Source: Gammaproteobacteria bacterium (lineage in GTDB: Bacteria; Pseudomonadota; Gammaproteobacteria; GRL18). From it: a DNA stretch of 64,000 bases. The notes under the pieces were generated by a model that was not told where the DNA came from, did not search any database, and saw only the letters and a list, made by a program, of their open reading frames with translations. How positions within the stretch are numbered: the first letter of the stretch is position 1; the number at the start of each line of letters is the position of its first letter. The stretch covers positions 784,011 to 848,010 of the forward strand of contig JADGDG010000001.1 in assembly GCA_016744995.1 (NCBI GenBank). Reading direction: 5' to 3'. Made by a program: the position numbers and the translations under genes. Below are positions 1-9,750 of the stretch, one piece after another.

Positions 1-698
1 AGCCAGCCTTGTTTACCCATGATGAAGTGAATACCCTGTTTCATGAATTTGGTCATGGATTGCATCACATGCTAACCCAGGTTGATTATTCTGGAGTATC
101 AGGCATTAATGGTGTGCCCTGGGATGCGGTTGAATTACCCAGCCAGTTTATGGAAAACTGGTGCTGGGAAAAAGAATCACTGGCATTGATTGCAAGGCAC
201 TACCAGACGGGAGAAGTATTACCGGATGAAATTTTTGATAAAATGAATGCGGCAAAAAACTTTCAGTCTGGTCTGCAAATGCTCAGACAAATTGAATTCG
301 CCCTGTTTGATTTTAATCTGCACATTCACTATCAGCGAAAAGAGCAGAGTAATGGTCAACCACAGATTCAGCAAATGCTGGATAAAACACGGCAGCAGAT
401 TTCAGTTATGATTCCTCCTGAATTCAACCGTTTTCAAAACAGTTTTTCACACATCTTTGCAGGTGGGTATGCGGCAGGTTACTATAGTTATAAATGGGCA
501 GAAGTATTGTCCGCTGATGCGTTCTCGTTGTTTGAAGAAAAGGGGATCTTTGATCAGCAGACGGGTGAACAATTTCTTCTTAATATCCTGGAAATGGGTG
601 GTGTTGAGGAGCCTATGGATTTGTTTGTTCGCTTTAGGGGTCGTAAACCAGAAATTGATGCCTTATTAAGGCATAGTGGTATCGCTTTAGAGGCCTAA
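1..698 (+). CDS. prlC: Oligopeptidase A, C-terminal part (partial at window start)
   Basis: This is the C-terminal third of an M3-family zinc metallopeptidase that degrades short peptides, including cleaved signal peptides, in the cytoplasm. The reading frame is already open at base 3 (residues PALFTHDEV), so the true start lies upstream of the window. The zinc motif HEFGHGLHH is visible near base 50, giving the HExxH pair and the start of the third-ligand region. It is followed by the helical C-terminal domain with the YAAGYYSYKWAEVLSADAF stretch typical of oligopeptidase A. About 230 residues are present of a usual 680. The assignment to oligopeptidase A rather than dipeptidyl carboxypeptidase Dcp rests on the overall resemblance of these motifs. 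Confidence 0.92.
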   Translation, partial: PALFTHDEVNTLFHEFGHGLHHMLTQVDYSGVSGINGVPWDAVELPSQFMENWCWEKESLALIARHYQTGEVLPDEIFDKMNAAKNFQSGLQMLRQIEFALFDFNLHIHYQRKEQSNGQPQIQQMLDKTRQQISVMIPPEFNRFQNSFSHIFAGGYAAGYYSYKWAEVLSADAFSLFEEKGIFDQQTGEQFLLNILEMGGVEEPMDLFVRFRGRKPEIDALLRHSGIALEA

Positions 699-799
699 AC
701 AACTGTTCTTGAATAGTGAGTATTATTTACTGGCAAACCATAGGAGCTGATACTCAGTGGATACTCTTCAGGAACGGTTATTTAGTTCTGTTGTCTGGC

Positions 800-826
800 T
801 ATAATACAAATAAAATAATAAGAAGG
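800..826 (+). promoter_or_regulatory. Probable -10 box and ribosome binding site of the SH3-domain gene
   Basis: A consensus TATAAT lies at 800-805. An AGAAGG ribosome binding site lies just before the ATG at 836. I do not see a good -35 hexamer at 17 bases spacing, so the promoter call is tentative. Confidence 0.35.
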
Positions 827-835
827 TATCTGTAA

Positions 836-1657
836 ATGAAAAAGGAAGTTGAATTTAGATGGTTAAAACTCAGTACTCTATTATTCTGTTTTGTATTGTT
901 TAATAGCTCTCTGGCTCAGGCTGAGTCAGACAGCCCTGAATCCAGTGGCTCAGACACCGATCTTAGCCAGAATAAAGAACAGCACTATATCAGTCCGAGG
1001 CTGCAATTAGGCCTGCATACTAAAGCGAGTCTGGACAGTCCGATAAAAGAACTCATTAGCAGTGGTACAGCGGTTAGTGTCATCAAAACAGACAAAGAAT
1101 ATAGTCAGATTAAAACTGCAGAAGGTATAGAAGGCTGGGTAAAAAGTAAATTTATCACTGTGGAAGAGCCTGCTGCACTCAAAGTAGAAAAAATGCAGAC
1201 GGCATTACAAAAAGCTAAACAAACTATGCTGGCTCAATTAAATGAAAAAACGCCTGTTGAAAATCAACCTGTTGAAAGTCAATTGATGAGCAATGAAAAA
1301 ATAGCTTATGAAGAAACCATCGCAAAACTTGAGGAAGAACTCAATGCCTGGGAACAACTTGATCGACAGGATAAACTCGCCCTAGAAGAGCAGGCTGGAA
1401 AAGCTAATAGGATCCTCAAAGAAAAACTGGCTATGATTGCTTCCGTGGCTATTGGACAGGATGTGGATACCAGCCATATGGAGCTGCAAACACGGGGGGA
1501 ATTACCAGAATTAATCAGTCAGTCAAAGCAAAACTTTTTGCTTAAAATCAAAGAAAACTACATTCTATTGTTAATGGTCTCAGGCTTAAGCTTTTTTTTG
1601 GGGATCTTTATTGTGGATCTGATTAATCGCAAGCGTCATGGTGGATATCGGATATGA
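836..1657 (+). CDS. Membrane-anchored bacterial SH3-domain protein (TIGR04211/YgiM-like)
   Basis: The protein has a cleavable-looking signal peptide (residues 1-29, ending near LAQAES). A bacterial SH3 domain follows at about 50-110, containing the segments YISPRLQLGLHTKAS and GIEGWVKSKFITVEEP. A long charged coiled coil spans about 115-190, and a single transmembrane helix near the C terminus (about 240-262) is followed by a basic tail. This order, and the 273-residue length, match the YgiM-like SH3 family of Gammaproteobacteria. Its molecular role is not established. The SH3 domain is expected in the periplasm, probably near peptidoglycan. It is a single gene followed by a stem-loop. Confidence 0.75.
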   Translation: MKKEVEFRWLKLSTLLFCFVLFNSSLAQAESDSPESSGSDTDLSQNKEQHYISPRLQLGLHTKASLDSPIKELISSGTAVSVIKTDKEYSQIKTAEGIEGWVKSKFITVEEPAALKVEKMQTALQKAKQTMLAQLNEKTPVENQPVESQLMSNEKIAYEETIAKLEEELNAWEQLDRQDKLALEEQAGKANRILKEKLAMIASVAIGQDVDTSHMELQTRGELPELISQSKQNFLLKIKENYILLLMVSGLSFFLGIFIVDLINRKRHGGYRI

Positions 1658-1680
1658 ATCTTTGAACGGAAACATAAAAA

Positions 1681-1706
1681 TGCCAGGGTGGGATGAACCC
1701 TGGCTG
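1681..1706 (+). terminator. Stem-loop after the SH3-domain gene
   Basis: The arms GCCAGGGT and ACCCTGGC can pair around a short loop about 25 bases after the stop codon. The downstream run of T residues is poor, so this may be a weak terminator or an mRNA 3' end hairpin. Confidence 0.4.
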
Positions 1707-1733
1707 ATTAAATAATCAAAGGAAATGTAATGA

Positions 1734-1907
1734 TTAGGAAAATCTGAGCTTCAAGCCTTCTTTTTCAAGAAGAGTTTCTACAAGATCTCCTACAAACAAC
1801 CTACTGCTGCTGTATGCATTAAGTTGCTTAACCATATAGACAGTGTAGTTTCTAATTAGTTCAATGCAAGCTTCAAATTGAAACTTTTTGAAGTTTTTTT
1901 TAGACAT
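1734..1907 (-). CDS. Possible 57-residue small protein, unknown function
   Basis: An uninterrupted frame of 57 codons runs on the minus strand between the SH3-domain gene and ubiD. It begins MSKKNFKKFQFEACIELIRN and ends EKEGLKLRFS. The composition looks protein-like: a basic N terminus, then alternating helical segments. No cysteine pairs or transmembrane segment are visible. The start codon is 25 bases from the divergent ubiD start and no good Shine-Dalgarno sequence precedes it. I do not recognise a family. It may be a real small gene or a chance frame in AT-rich DNA. Confidence 0.35.
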   Translation of the reverse strand: MSKKNFKKFQFEACIELIRNYTVYMVKQLNAYSSSRLFVGDLVETLLEKEGLKLRFS

Positions 1908-1931
1908 AAGTAGTTATTTTTAAAGGTTTTT

Positions 1932-3395
1932 ATGAAATACAATGACTTGCGAGAGTTTCTTGATAAACTAGAAGAGATTGGTGAACTCAAGCGTATAAAG
2001 CACCCTGTTGATCCCAATCTGGAGATGACCGAAGTTGCGGATCGGGTTCTGCGAAATGGAGGCCCTGCACTCTTATTTGAAAATCCAGTGGGGCATAATA
2101 TACCGGTTTTAGCTAATTTATTTGGCACACCCAGACGGGTTGCTTTGGGTATGGGGGAAGAGAATGTCTCCCAATTGCGTGAAATTGGCAAATTACTGGC
2201 GTTTTTAAAAGAGCCCGAACCTCCCAAGGGCTTAAAAGCAGCATTAAAAACCTTGCCTATTTATCGCAAAGTACTCGATATGGCACCGAAAATTGTGAAA
2301 CGTGCAGCTTGTCAAAAAATAGTCTGGGAAGGTGATGATGTTGATCTGAGCCGTCTGCCGGTGCAGACGTGCTGGCCAGAAGATGTAGGCCCATTAATCA
2401 CCTGGGGTTTGGTGGTTACTAAAGGCCCTAATAAAGATCGCCAGAATCTGGGTATCTATCGGCAGCAGGTTATTGCTAAAAATCGAGTCATTATGCGCTG
2501 GCTGGCGCATCGTGGTGGTGCTCTGGACTATAAAGACTGGCAGGAGCAATACCCAGGTGAACGTTTTCCGATCTCGGTGGCACTGGGTACTGATCCGGCT
2601 ACCATTCTGGCTGCTGTGACACCCGTACCTGATTCTTTATCAGAATATGCTTTTGCGGGATTATTGCGCGGTGCTAAAACTGAACTGGTTAAATCAATGG
2701 GCAATGAACTGCATGTGCCTGCAAGCAGTGAAATTGTTCTTGAAGGGTATCTGGAGCCAGGTGATGAAGCACCTGAAGGACCTTTTGGTGATCACACAGG
2801 TTATTACAATGAAGTGGACAACTTTCCTGTGTTTACTATTGAGCGCATCACCATGCGCCAGGATCCAATCTATCACAGTACCTATACCGGACGGCCACCG
2901 GATGAACCAGCTATTTTAGGTGTGGCCCTCAATGAGGTATTTGTGCCCATTTTACAAAAACAATACCCTGAAATTGTGGATTTTTATTTACCCCCGGAAG
3001 GCTGTTCTTATCGAATGGCTGTGGTGAGTATAAAAAAACAATACCCCGGACATGCTAAACGGGTTATGTTTGGTGTCTGGTCTTTTCTGCGCCAGTTTAT
3101 GTATACCAAGTTTGTTATTATTTGTGACGATGATGTCAATGTCAGAGACTGGAATGATGTTATCTGGGCGATGACCACACGCATGGATCCGGCCAGAGAT
3201 ACTTTACTGGTTGAGAATACCCCCATTGACTATCTGGATTTTGCCTCACCGGTATCCGGTCTGGGTTCAAAAATGGGTATGGATGCTACCAATAAATGGC
3301 CGGGTGAATCAGATCGTGAGTGGGGTCGTGCAATTATTAAAGATAAGGATGTGGTTAAAAAAGTGGATGATATGTGGGATGAACTGGGATTATAA
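1932..3395 (+). CDS. ubiD: 4-hydroxy-3-polyprenylbenzoate decarboxylase (UbiD)
   Basis: UbiD removes the carboxyl group from the polyprenylated 4-hydroxybenzoate ring in aerobic ubiquinone biosynthesis, using prenylated FMN made by UbiX. The 487-residue length matches E. coli UbiD (497). It begins [22 protein letters not shown], the family-typical N terminus. Conserved segments include the [14 protein letters not shown] motif with the acid residues around the active site, and [21 protein letters not shown]. The C terminus [15 protein letters not shown] is also characteristic. The gene overlaps the convergent yhcC gene by six bases. An AAAGG ribosome binding site lies near 1921. Confidence 0.96.
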   Translation: MKYNDLREFLDKLEEIGELKRIKHPVDPNLEMTEVADRVLRNGGPALLFENPVGHNIPVLANLFGTPRRVALGMGEENVSQLREIGKLLAFLKEPEPPKGLKAALKTLPIYRKVLDMAPKIVKRAACQKIVWEGDDVDLSRLPVQTCWPEDVGPLITWGLVVTKGPNKDRQNLGIYRQQVIAKNRVIMRWLAHRGGALDYKDWQEQYPGERFPISVALGTDPATILAAVTPVPDSLSEYAFAGLLRGAKTELVKSMGNELHVPASSEIVLEGYLEPGDEAPEGPFGDHTGYYNEVDNFPVFTIERITMRQDPIYHSTYTGRPPDEPAILGVALNEVFVPILQKQYPEIVDFYLPPEGCSYRMAVVSIKKQYPGHAKRVMFGVWSFLRQFMYTKFVIICDDDVNVRDWNDVIWAMTTRMDPARDTLLVENTPIDYLDFASPVSGLGSKMGMDATNKWPGESDREWGRAIIKDKDVVKKVDDMWDELGL

Positions 3396-4343
3396 TAAAC
3401 ATCCCTGAAAAAGCCCTCTTTCTTTTAACTGATCTTCAATCATCTGCGTGGGACGCATTTTTTCTTTGGTCCATTGAGGGGCAATTAATTCATCCCAGCG
3501 GCTGGCAACAGCTGCAAGACGCTGAACTGAAATGTCAGGTGACAGATATTGTAAAAACAAAATCACTTTGTTGATGTACTCCTGTAACTCAACGGGCTGA
3601 AATTTTCCCTGTTGATACAGGTCTGCCAGAGGAGTATTAGTTAATACGTGTAAGTTATGCAGCTTAACATTGCTTATTGGCAAATCGTTTAGTATTTGTG
3701 CGGTGTTGATAATTTCTTCATTGGTTTCATTGGGCAGGCCAAACATCAGGTGAATACCAATATCCACTCCTGTCTGTTGATGCAGTTTTTTTATTGCATT
3801 ATAGCCGCTTTGAACATTATGACCTCGCTGTAGAAAATCCAGATGATGATCAAAAAAACTTTGCAGTCCAAGTTCGATCATTAGATAATGGCTTTCATGA
3901 GTTCTTTTTAGTAAAGGTAATATCCTTTCAGGCAGACAGTCTGGTCGGGTGCCTAAAACAATACCTTCAATATTTTCTTCTGCCAGGGCGACATCAAAAC
4001 GCTGTTCCAATTCGGAGACTCGGTCAAACGTGTTGGTATAAGACTGAAAGTAAATTAGAAATTTCTGTGCACGATAACGCTTTGAAATTTTGTCACGATT
4101 AATAACAATCTGATCCCTTAAAGATTTATCACGCTCAAGGTGGTAGGCTGCAGAGCCCCACTCATCACAAAAAATGCACAGCGGCATGCGGCTATTAGGC
4201 TGACGGTTAGGGCAAGTTTCTGCAATGCTGACAGAAACTTTATAAACTTTTTCGCCAAAATGGTTTTTATAAAACTGACTAATGGGAAAATATCGATGCT
4301 CTCCCCAATGACTGAAATCAGGTGCGGATATTTGTTTGTTCAA
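3390..4343 (-). CDS. yhcC: Radical SAM protein of the YhcC/TIGR01212 family
   Basis: A 317-residue radical SAM protein. The cluster-binding cysteines appear in the arrangement [20 protein letters not shown] near residues 45-62. This is the long-spaced variant typical of the TIGR01212 (YhcC) group rather than the standard CxxxCxxC. The TIM-barrel segments [15 protein letters not shown] and [12 protein letters not shown] follow. The substrate of YhcC is unknown. The start codon overlaps the stop of the upstream tetR gene (ATGA), so the two are translationally coupled and probably one transcript. Confidence 0.88.
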   Translation of the reverse strand: MNKQISAPDFSHWGEHRYFPISQFYKNHFGEKVYKVSVSIAETCPNRQPNSRMPLCIFCDEWGSAAYHLERDKSLRDQIVINRDKISKRYRAQKFLIYFQSYTNTFDRVSELEQRFDVALAEENIEGIVLGTRPDCLPERILPLLKRTHESHYLMIELGLQSFFDHHLDFLQRGHNVQSGYNAIKKLHQQTGVDIGIHLMFGLPNETNEEIINTAQILNDLPISNVKLHNLHVLTNTPLADLYQQGKFQPVELQEYINKVILFLQYLSPDISVQRLAAVASRWDELIAPQWTKEKMRPTQMIEDQLKERGLFQGCLL

Positions 4344-4939
4344 GATGTCCAGCCAGCAAGGTAGTGAGTGATAAGTGATTGAATTAGCTCTTCAGAGTTA
4401 CAGGCTGATTCAGCAAATAGGTTATTGTTGATAGCAAGAGTACAGATGCCATGGACACTGCTCCACAATACTCGACTGGTTTTAGTAATTTCCTGTGCAG
4501 ATAATTGCGGCTGCAGGGCTTTAAGTTGTGTTTCAATCAATGAAAATAAAGCATTGACCTGAATTAAATACCACTCAGGCAAATCATCATCATTTAAAAT
4601 ATTATTATCAAAAATGAGTTCCCACAATTTGGGATGAGCATGGGCAAATTCAAGATAAACATTGGCATAAGCTAAAATATTTTTCTGATGGTCTTTACTG
4701 CTGATGTCCAGTTTCTGGCAGTCGTCAAAAAGAATTTTCAGAGTCCGGGCATTGACATGTAAAAGCAAGTCCGGCAGGTTTTTAAAAATCTGATAAAGAG
4801 TGCCGACGGTATAACCCATCTTAGCGGCAATCTGGCGGGTGCTGAGTTCATTGGCAGATTTGTCATTGAGCAGTTCTTCTGCTGATTTTAAAGCCAGCTC
4901 CTTAAGCTCTTCTCTTGTGTGATCACTGCGTCGGGCCAT
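4340..4939 (-). CDS. TetR-family transcriptional regulator
   Basis: A 199-residue one-domain repressor. The N-terminal 50 residues form a TetR helix-turn-helix: EELKELALKSAEELL, then LSTRQIAAKMGYTVGTLYQIFKNLPDLL. The helical ligand-binding half follows (AQPQL-type C-terminal regulatory domain with WSSVHGICTLAI). Ligand and targets are unknown. It overlaps the downstream radical SAM gene yhcC by four bases and may regulate its own two-gene operon. The 157-base gap to the dctBD operon separates it from that locus. Confidence 0.85.
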   Translation of the reverse strand: MARRSDHTREELKELALKSAEELLNDKSANELSTRQIAAKMGYTVGTLYQIFKNLPDLLLHVNARTLKILFDDCQKLDISSKDHQKNILAYANVYLEFAHAHPKLWELIFDNNILNDDDLPEWYLIQVNALFSLIETQLKALQPQLSAQEITKTSRVLWSSVHGICTLAINNNLFAESACNSEELIQSLITHYLAGWTS

Positions 4940-5096
4940 ACTTTATCCTATTAATCTCATTCTGTTCTAATAAATATATTCAACAATGATTAATTGTTAC
5001 TCGGTTTGAAGATATTGTCAATTAATAAGTGTAGAGCAGGCTTGAACTGTCCTGAAAAGTCATGCAATGCTTGCAGGATGGCTGCTTATCCAAATG

Positions 5097-6440
5097 CTAT
5101 TTGTATACTTTTTTATCCAGGCCAAATTTTTGCATTTTGTCATAGAGAGTTTTTCTGGGAAGTCCAAGTAATAACATGGTATCTTTAATAATACCGCCTG
5201 AATCAGAAAGAGCTTCTTTTATCAAGGCTCGTTCAAAAACATCAACATGTTCATGCAAAGTCATTGGTTTACAGGGATTATTATTGGTGGCTTTATCCAG
5301 TTTTGAAATACACTCGTCGCCCAGCAATATAAAACGTTCAGCCAGATTACGCAATTCACGAATATTTCCAGGCCAGTTAAATGCCATTAATCTCTGATAG
5401 GTGTTGGGGGGAATTTCTGGCATTTCTCTGCCGTAACGGGTGGAAGAAAGTAATAAAAAATATTGAAATAATTGTGCGATGTCCTCTCTGCGTTCACGTA
5501 AAGGAGGTATGTCTATTATCAGTACATTCAGACGGTAATAAAGATCTTCTCGAAACTCACCCTGGTCTACTAAATCTCGTAAGTTAATTTTAGAAGCAGC
5601 AATAATACGTATATCAAGCTGTACCATTTCATTGGAGCCCAGTCGTTCCAGAGAGCGTTCCTGAATAACGCGTAATAAAAGAACCTGTGTGCTTAATGGC
5701 ATAGATTCAATTTCATCGAGGAAAATGGTTCCCCCATTTGCATGCTCAAATTTACCGAGACGTTGTGTTTCTGCACCGGTAAAAGCCCCTTTTTCATGGC
5801 CGAAAAGTTCACTTTCTATCAGATTTTCAGGTATTGCCCCACAATTAAGAGCAACAAAATTATTGTCACATCGTTTGCTTTGTTTGTGCAATGAGCGAGC
5901 AATTAATTCCTTTCCAGTACCCGTTTCACCTATTAATAGAATATCAGCATCAGTGCTAGACAATAGTTTAATCGTATTGCGCAAAGTCTCCATGATCTGA
6001 CTTTTGCCAATAAGACGAGGGCCGGGAAGATCTTGATCTTTTAATTCTGTTTTAAGCTGCCGGTTTTCTATTACCAGTCGGCGTTTATCAAGTGCTCTTT
6101 TAACGGTTCCAGTCAGTCGCTCAGTAGAAAATGGCTTTTCAATAAAGTCATAAGCGCCCATTTGTATAGCATCAACAGCCATAGAGATATCTCCATGACC
6201 GGTGATTAATATAACCGGTAGTTCATGATCAATTTTTTTTACTTCCTGTAAAAATTTTTTTCCATCCATACCCGGTAAACGGATATCACAGATTATAATG
6301 CCAGGCCATTGAATTTTTATTTTTGGAATAGCATCTTCTGCTTTTTCAAATAATTTAACACTATAGCCAGCAAGTTCTAATGTCTGCTCGTTTGCCAGGC
6401 GAAGATCATATTCATCATCTATGAAGAAAACATCAGTCAT
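5097..6440 (-). CDS. dctD: Sigma-54-dependent response regulator, DctD-like
   Basis: This is the response regulator that activates C4-dicarboxylate transport genes from sigma-54 promoters. An N-terminal receiver domain (VFFIDDEYDLRLANE, phospho-acceptor Asp in CDIRLPGMDG) is followed by an AAA+ domain with Walker A GETGTGKE and the sigma-54-contacting GAFTGA loop in ESELFGHEKGAFTGA. A Fis-type helix-turn-helix sits at the C terminus (LLGLPRKTLYDKMQKFGL). I place the start at the ATG encoding MTDVFFIDDE rather than nine codons upstream, because the receiver domain begins immediately there. It overlaps the end of dctB by about eight bases, so the pair is co-translated. Confidence 0.88.
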   Translation of the reverse strand: MTDVFFIDDEYDLRLANEQTLELAGYSVKLFEKAEDAIPKIKIQWPGIIICDIRLPGMDGKKFLQEVKKIDHELPVILITGHGDISMAVDAIQMGAYDFIEKPFSTERLTGTVKRALDKRRLVIENRQLKTELKDQDLPGPRLIGKSQIMETLRNTIKLLSSTDADILLIGETGTGKELIARSLHKQSKRCDNNFVALNCGAIPENLIESELFGHEKGAFTGAETQRLGKFEHANGGTIFLDEIESMPLSTQVLLLRVIQERSLERLGSNEMVQLDIRIIAASKINLRDLVDQGEFREDLYYRLNVLIIDIPPLRERREDIAQLFQYFLLLSSTRYGREMPEIPPNTYQRLMAFNWPGNIRELRNLAERFILLGDECISKLDKATNNNPCKPMTLHEHVDVFERALIKEALSDSGGIIKDTMLLLGLPRKTLYDKMQKFGLDKKVYK

Positions 6441-8259
6441 TTTTTTTATCATACGGTGTCTCTGCAACTAATAGTGAGATAGTAAATCGGGCCCCTGATG
6501 AAGGTAAATTATACACTGACAACTTACCATTCATAATATTCATAATTCTGGCTGATATCGATAATCCAAGGCCAAGTCCCAATTTTTTAGTAGTAAAAAA
6601 AGGAGAAAATATTTTATCAATATTTTTTAATTCTATACCATCGCCATTATCATCAACATGAATTAATGCCCATTCTTTATCTCTTTCAATATGTATAATC
6701 ACTTCACCCTGATTTTGATCCTCGACTGCCTGCATTGCATTGTTAATAAGATTGATTAAAATTTGTTCCAGCTGAATAATATCAGCCCTTGTTTTTAAAT
6801 CTGAACTATGACTTTGGATCTTAATAACAGAATTGCTATTTTTGAATTTATGACTCACTATTTCAATGGCTGATTGAATCACTTTTTGTATGACTACTAT
6901 TTCCATCTGTTGACTGGATTTGCGTGAAAAGAATTTTAATTGTGAACTGATCTTACTCATACGTTTAGTCAATTGAACAATTCTTAATAAATTTTCATCT
7001 ACCTGTGAATATTTTTGCATGCTGAGAAATTTACGGGCATTATCACTATAACTAAGAATGGCTGCCAATGGATTATTTAATTCATGACTGATGCTGGCAG
7101 ACATTTGACCAAGCACCGCCAGTTTTGCAGTTTGAATTAATTCATCCTGAGTCTCATGGAACATTTTTTCAGTTCGTTTACGTTCTTCAATTTCATGAGT
7201 CAAATCGGTGGTTCTAACTGCAACCCAGTGTTCAAGTTGTTTTTTTGCTTCCAGTTGAAGTTGTTCTCTTTCATGTCGACGTTTAATCCGTTGCCAGATA
7301 AGAAAAGCAATGAGTAAGGAAATTGTTACCACAAGAAATAAAAAAATAGTTGTAATTAACTGTTGCCGTTTAAGTTCACTCAATGGTGTCAGGATCATAA
7401 TGTCCCAGCCAGCAAAGGACATGTTTTTTTGTAAAGTAAAATATTCGCTAGTTTTTTTGTTAGTACTATTATTGATGCTGAGAATATTACTATTAGAAGA
7501 AATTGTACGTAATGTATTGATATCCAATGCTGTTATATCAATGCCATTGTAACGTTGACTGAGAGCTATTTGTTGAAGTATTTTTGTGGATAAAGGCTTG
7601 ATGCTTTTATATAACCAGTCTGCTTCTGTTGTAATGAAGGTAATCCCTTCTGGATCACTCACAATAAATTGAATTTTTCGATTTGACCAGTTGAGTTCAA
7701 TGTTTGATAAATCCATCTTGACGACAATAACACCCAGATTTTGAGCTGCGTAACTAATGGGGTAAGCAAAATAATAGCCCCTTTTTTCAGATGTGGAACC
7801 AAGGGCAAAATAGCGTCCAAGCTTACCTTCCATTGCATCAATAAAGTAGGGTCGAAAATTAAAATTCTGATCGTTAAAAGTTTTATCATCCAGCCAATTG
7901 CTGGCTGCCAGAGTCAAACCATGGGAGTCCATTAAGTAAGTATCTGAAGCACCAATAATAGTATTGATGTCTTCTAAAAAATAATTGACAAGGTCTTTAC
8001 GAGGAGTGCTGTCGGGGTGTTGTAGTAAGTCAACTAATATTGAATTTTTAGAAATAAGCTGAGGAATAAATTGAAAACGGGCTAAACTGGCATCAAGATG
8101 ACTGATAAATTGATCAAGTTCCTGTCGGCTGCTCTCATCAAGCTTATTAATACCAACTTTCCAGCTGATATATCTCCCAGTCAAAATCACGACACACATC
8201 AGTACTGCCGCGAATAAAACCACCTGAGTTTTATTTAAGTTCTGGTATTTTATTTGCAT
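6433..8259 (-). CDS. dctB: C4-dicarboxylate sensor histidine kinase, DctB-like
   Basis: A 608-residue membrane histidine kinase. It has an N-terminal transmembrane helix (about 12-30), a periplasmic double-Cache sensor region (about 31-295; segments DTYLMDSHGLTLAASNW and GYYFAYPISYAAQNLG are typical of DctB), a second helix (about 300-320) and a cytoplasmic coiled coil. The H-box is MSASISHELNNPLAAI, and the C-terminal ATPase domain has N, G1 and G2 boxes (LINLINNAMQA, VDDNGDGI, GLGLGLSISARI). It presumably senses succinate, fumarate or malate and phosphorylates the overlapping DctD. It is transcribed divergently from dctPQM. Confidence 0.88.
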   Translation of the reverse strand: MQIKYQNLNKTQVVLFAAVLMCVVILTGRYISWKVGINKLDESSRQELDQFISHLDASLARFQFIPQLISKNSILVDLLQHPDSTPRKDLVNYFLEDINTIIGASDTYLMDSHGLTLAASNWLDDKTFNDQNFNFRPYFIDAMEGKLGRYFALGSTSEKRGYYFAYPISYAAQNLGVIVVKMDLSNIELNWSNRKIQFIVSDPEGITFITTEADWLYKSIKPLSTKILQQIALSQRYNGIDITALDINTLRTISSNSNILSINNSTNKKTSEYFTLQKNMSFAGWDIMILTPLSELKRQQLITTIFLFLVVTISLLIAFLIWQRIKRRHEREQLQLEAKKQLEHWVAVRTTDLTHEIEERKRTEKMFHETQDELIQTAKLAVLGQMSASISHELNNPLAAILSYSDNARKFLSMQKYSQVDENLLRIVQLTKRMSKISSQLKFFSRKSSQQMEIVVIQKVIQSAIEIVSHKFKNSNSVIKIQSHSSDLKTRADIIQLEQILINLINNAMQAVEDQNQGEVIIHIERDKEWALIHVDDNGDGIELKNIDKIFSPFFTTKKLGLGLGLSISARIMNIMNGKLSVYNLPSSGARFTISLLVAETPYDKKND

Positions 8260-8646
8260 AATGGAAATAATAATCGGTATTTGTTTGCCTGTTTCTATAA
8301 TAGTTTAATCATCAATACATTTCTAGTCTGTTTTTAGCTCAAAGCTGCCCATAATTTAGATGCCATTCTATAAAGCATAAAGTCCTTTGCAAGCTTAACT
8401 ATATTGAAAATTACTGATTTTGGGTAAGTTTACATCCATAAAAAATAATAAAATGGGTGGTAATCCACCTATTTGTATTTTTCTTAAAAACTCAATATTA
8501 ATATTAAATCTTATGTTTTCAACAACCTATCTAGAATCAAGACTGTTTGAAAAGTATGGCATGAATAATGGTACTTATATTTATGAAGTTTATAACAAAA
8601 GTGAACATCTTAAATTATTTTAAATGTATTATCGAAGGGGCATAAA
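8260..8646. other. Divergent intergenic region between dctB and dctP
   Basis: This is about 390 AT-rich bases separating the divergent dctBD and dctPQM operons, so it should carry both promoters. It contains a short perfect inverted repeat GGTGG-TAAT-CCACC near 8457-8470 and a degenerate sigma-54-like site at 8557-8572. A 67-codon frame exists here but has no ribosome binding site and unlikely composition; I do not call it a gene. Confidence 0.5.
8557..8572 (+). promoter_or_regulatory. Degenerate sigma-54 (-24/-12) promoter candidate for dctP
   Basis: The sequence TGGCATGAATAATGGT keeps the -24 TGGCA element and the spacing of a sigma-54 promoter. The -12 element reads ATGG instead of TTGC, so the normally invariant GC is lost. 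It lies about 75 bases upstream of the dctP start. It is suggested mainly because the adjacent regulator is a GAFTGA-bearing sigma-54 activator. A strong ribosome binding site, AAGGGG, lies at 8635-8640. Confidence 0.28.
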
Positions 8647-9645
8647 ATGAGAAAAATTTTATTAGGTACTATCATTTCATCCATGTTGTTAGTTACCAGC
8701 ACATCTGCACTGGCAAATTGTGATCCTGGAGAGGTTGTAATCAAATTTAGTCATGTTACTAATACTGATAAACACCCCAAAGGTATTGCAGCTTCATTAT
8801 TGGAAAAACGAGTTAATGAAGAAATGAATGGCAAAGCCTGTATGCAGGTGTTTCCAAATTCCACTCTCTATAATGATAAAAAAGTGCTTGAAGCTATGTT
8901 AAGTGGTGATGTACAAATGGCCGCACCATCACTATCCAAGTTTGAAAAATTTACCAAGAAATTTCGTATATTTGATTTGCCTTTTGTTTTTAATGATATT
9001 AATGCAGTTGATCGTTTTCAAAATTCAGCCGATGGTGAAAAGCTTAAAAATTCTATGAACCGCCGTGGATTGAAAGGACTGGCATTTTGGCATAATGGTA
9101 TGAAACAAATGTCTGCCAATAAACCTCTAATCAAACCTTCTGATGCCAAAGGGCTCAAGTTTCGCGTTCAGGCATCAGATGTACTTGTGGCTCAGTTTGA
9201 ACAAATAGGTGCCAGCCCACAAAAAATGTCATTTAAAGAAGTATATGGCGGCTTGCAAACCAAAGTCATTGATGGACAGGAAAATACCTGGTCGAATATT
9301 TATGGCAAAAAATTCTTTGAAGTTCAGGATGGTGTCACTGAAACCGATCATGGTGTCTTGGATTATCTGGTTGTTACATCGACAAAATGGTGGAAAGGCT
9401 TACCCAAAGATGTTCGTGATCAATTGAGCACTATTTTAAAAGAAGTCACTGAAACCCGTAATGCCGAATCAACAAAAGTTAATAACACAAACAAGGAGAA
9501 TATTGTAGCGGCAGGCGGTACTGTGCGAACTTTGACCGATGCTCAACGTCAGGTCTGGGTGGATGCAATGAAACCTGTATGGAAAAAATTTGAAAAAGAT
9601 ATTGGTAAAGACTTAATGGGTGCTGCCATAAAATCAAATCAATAA
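8647..9645 (+). CDS. dctP: TRAP transporter C4-dicarboxylate-binding protein DctP
   Basis: This is the periplasmic solute receptor of a tripartite ATP-independent transporter. A 23-residue signal peptide (ending SALANC) precedes the DctP fold. Family segments include VIKFSHVTNTDKHPKG, the Arg-containing GLKFRVQASDVLVAQFEQIGA that binds the substrate carboxylate, and the KVIDGQENTWSNIY motif. The 332-residue length equals typical DctP. It is first in a dctPQM operon facing away from dctBD, the standard arrangement for regulated succinate/fumarate/malate uptake. The substrate is inferred from the DctBD context and overall similarity. Confidence 0.93.
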   Translation: MRKILLGTIISSMLLVTSTSALANCDPGEVVIKFSHVTNTDKHPKGIAASLLEKRVNEEMNGKACMQVFPNSTLYNDKKVLEAMLSGDVQMAAPSLSKFEKFTKKFRIFDLPFVFNDINAVDRFQNSADGEKLKNSMNRRGLKGLAFWHNGMKQMSANKPLIKPSDAKGLKFRVQASDVLVAQFEQIGASPQKMSFKEVYGGLQTKVIDGQENTWSNIYGKKFFEVQDGVTETDHGVLDYLVVTSTKWWKGLPKDVRDQLSTILKEVTETRNAESTKVNNTNKENIVAAGGTVRTLTDAQRQVWVDAMKPVWKKFEKDIGKDLMGAAIKSNQ

Positions 9646-9750
9646 ACCTGGCAATATAAAACTTAATTATTGTTTTACCTTGTGGTCAACAAGTTTGGCC
9701 TCAAGGCATGATCCAGATGTAAGGATAGAGACAGAAGGGGAGTTAGGTTT

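Noticed and set aside
8264..8290. CGGTATTTGTTTGCC as a sigma-54 promoter for dctP
   Set aside because: The GG to GC distance is one base too short, and it would leave a leader of over 350 bases.
8420..8623. 67-codon plus-strand frame between dctB and dctP
   Set aside because: No ribosome binding site, biased composition, and it lies in a region expected to hold divergent promoters.
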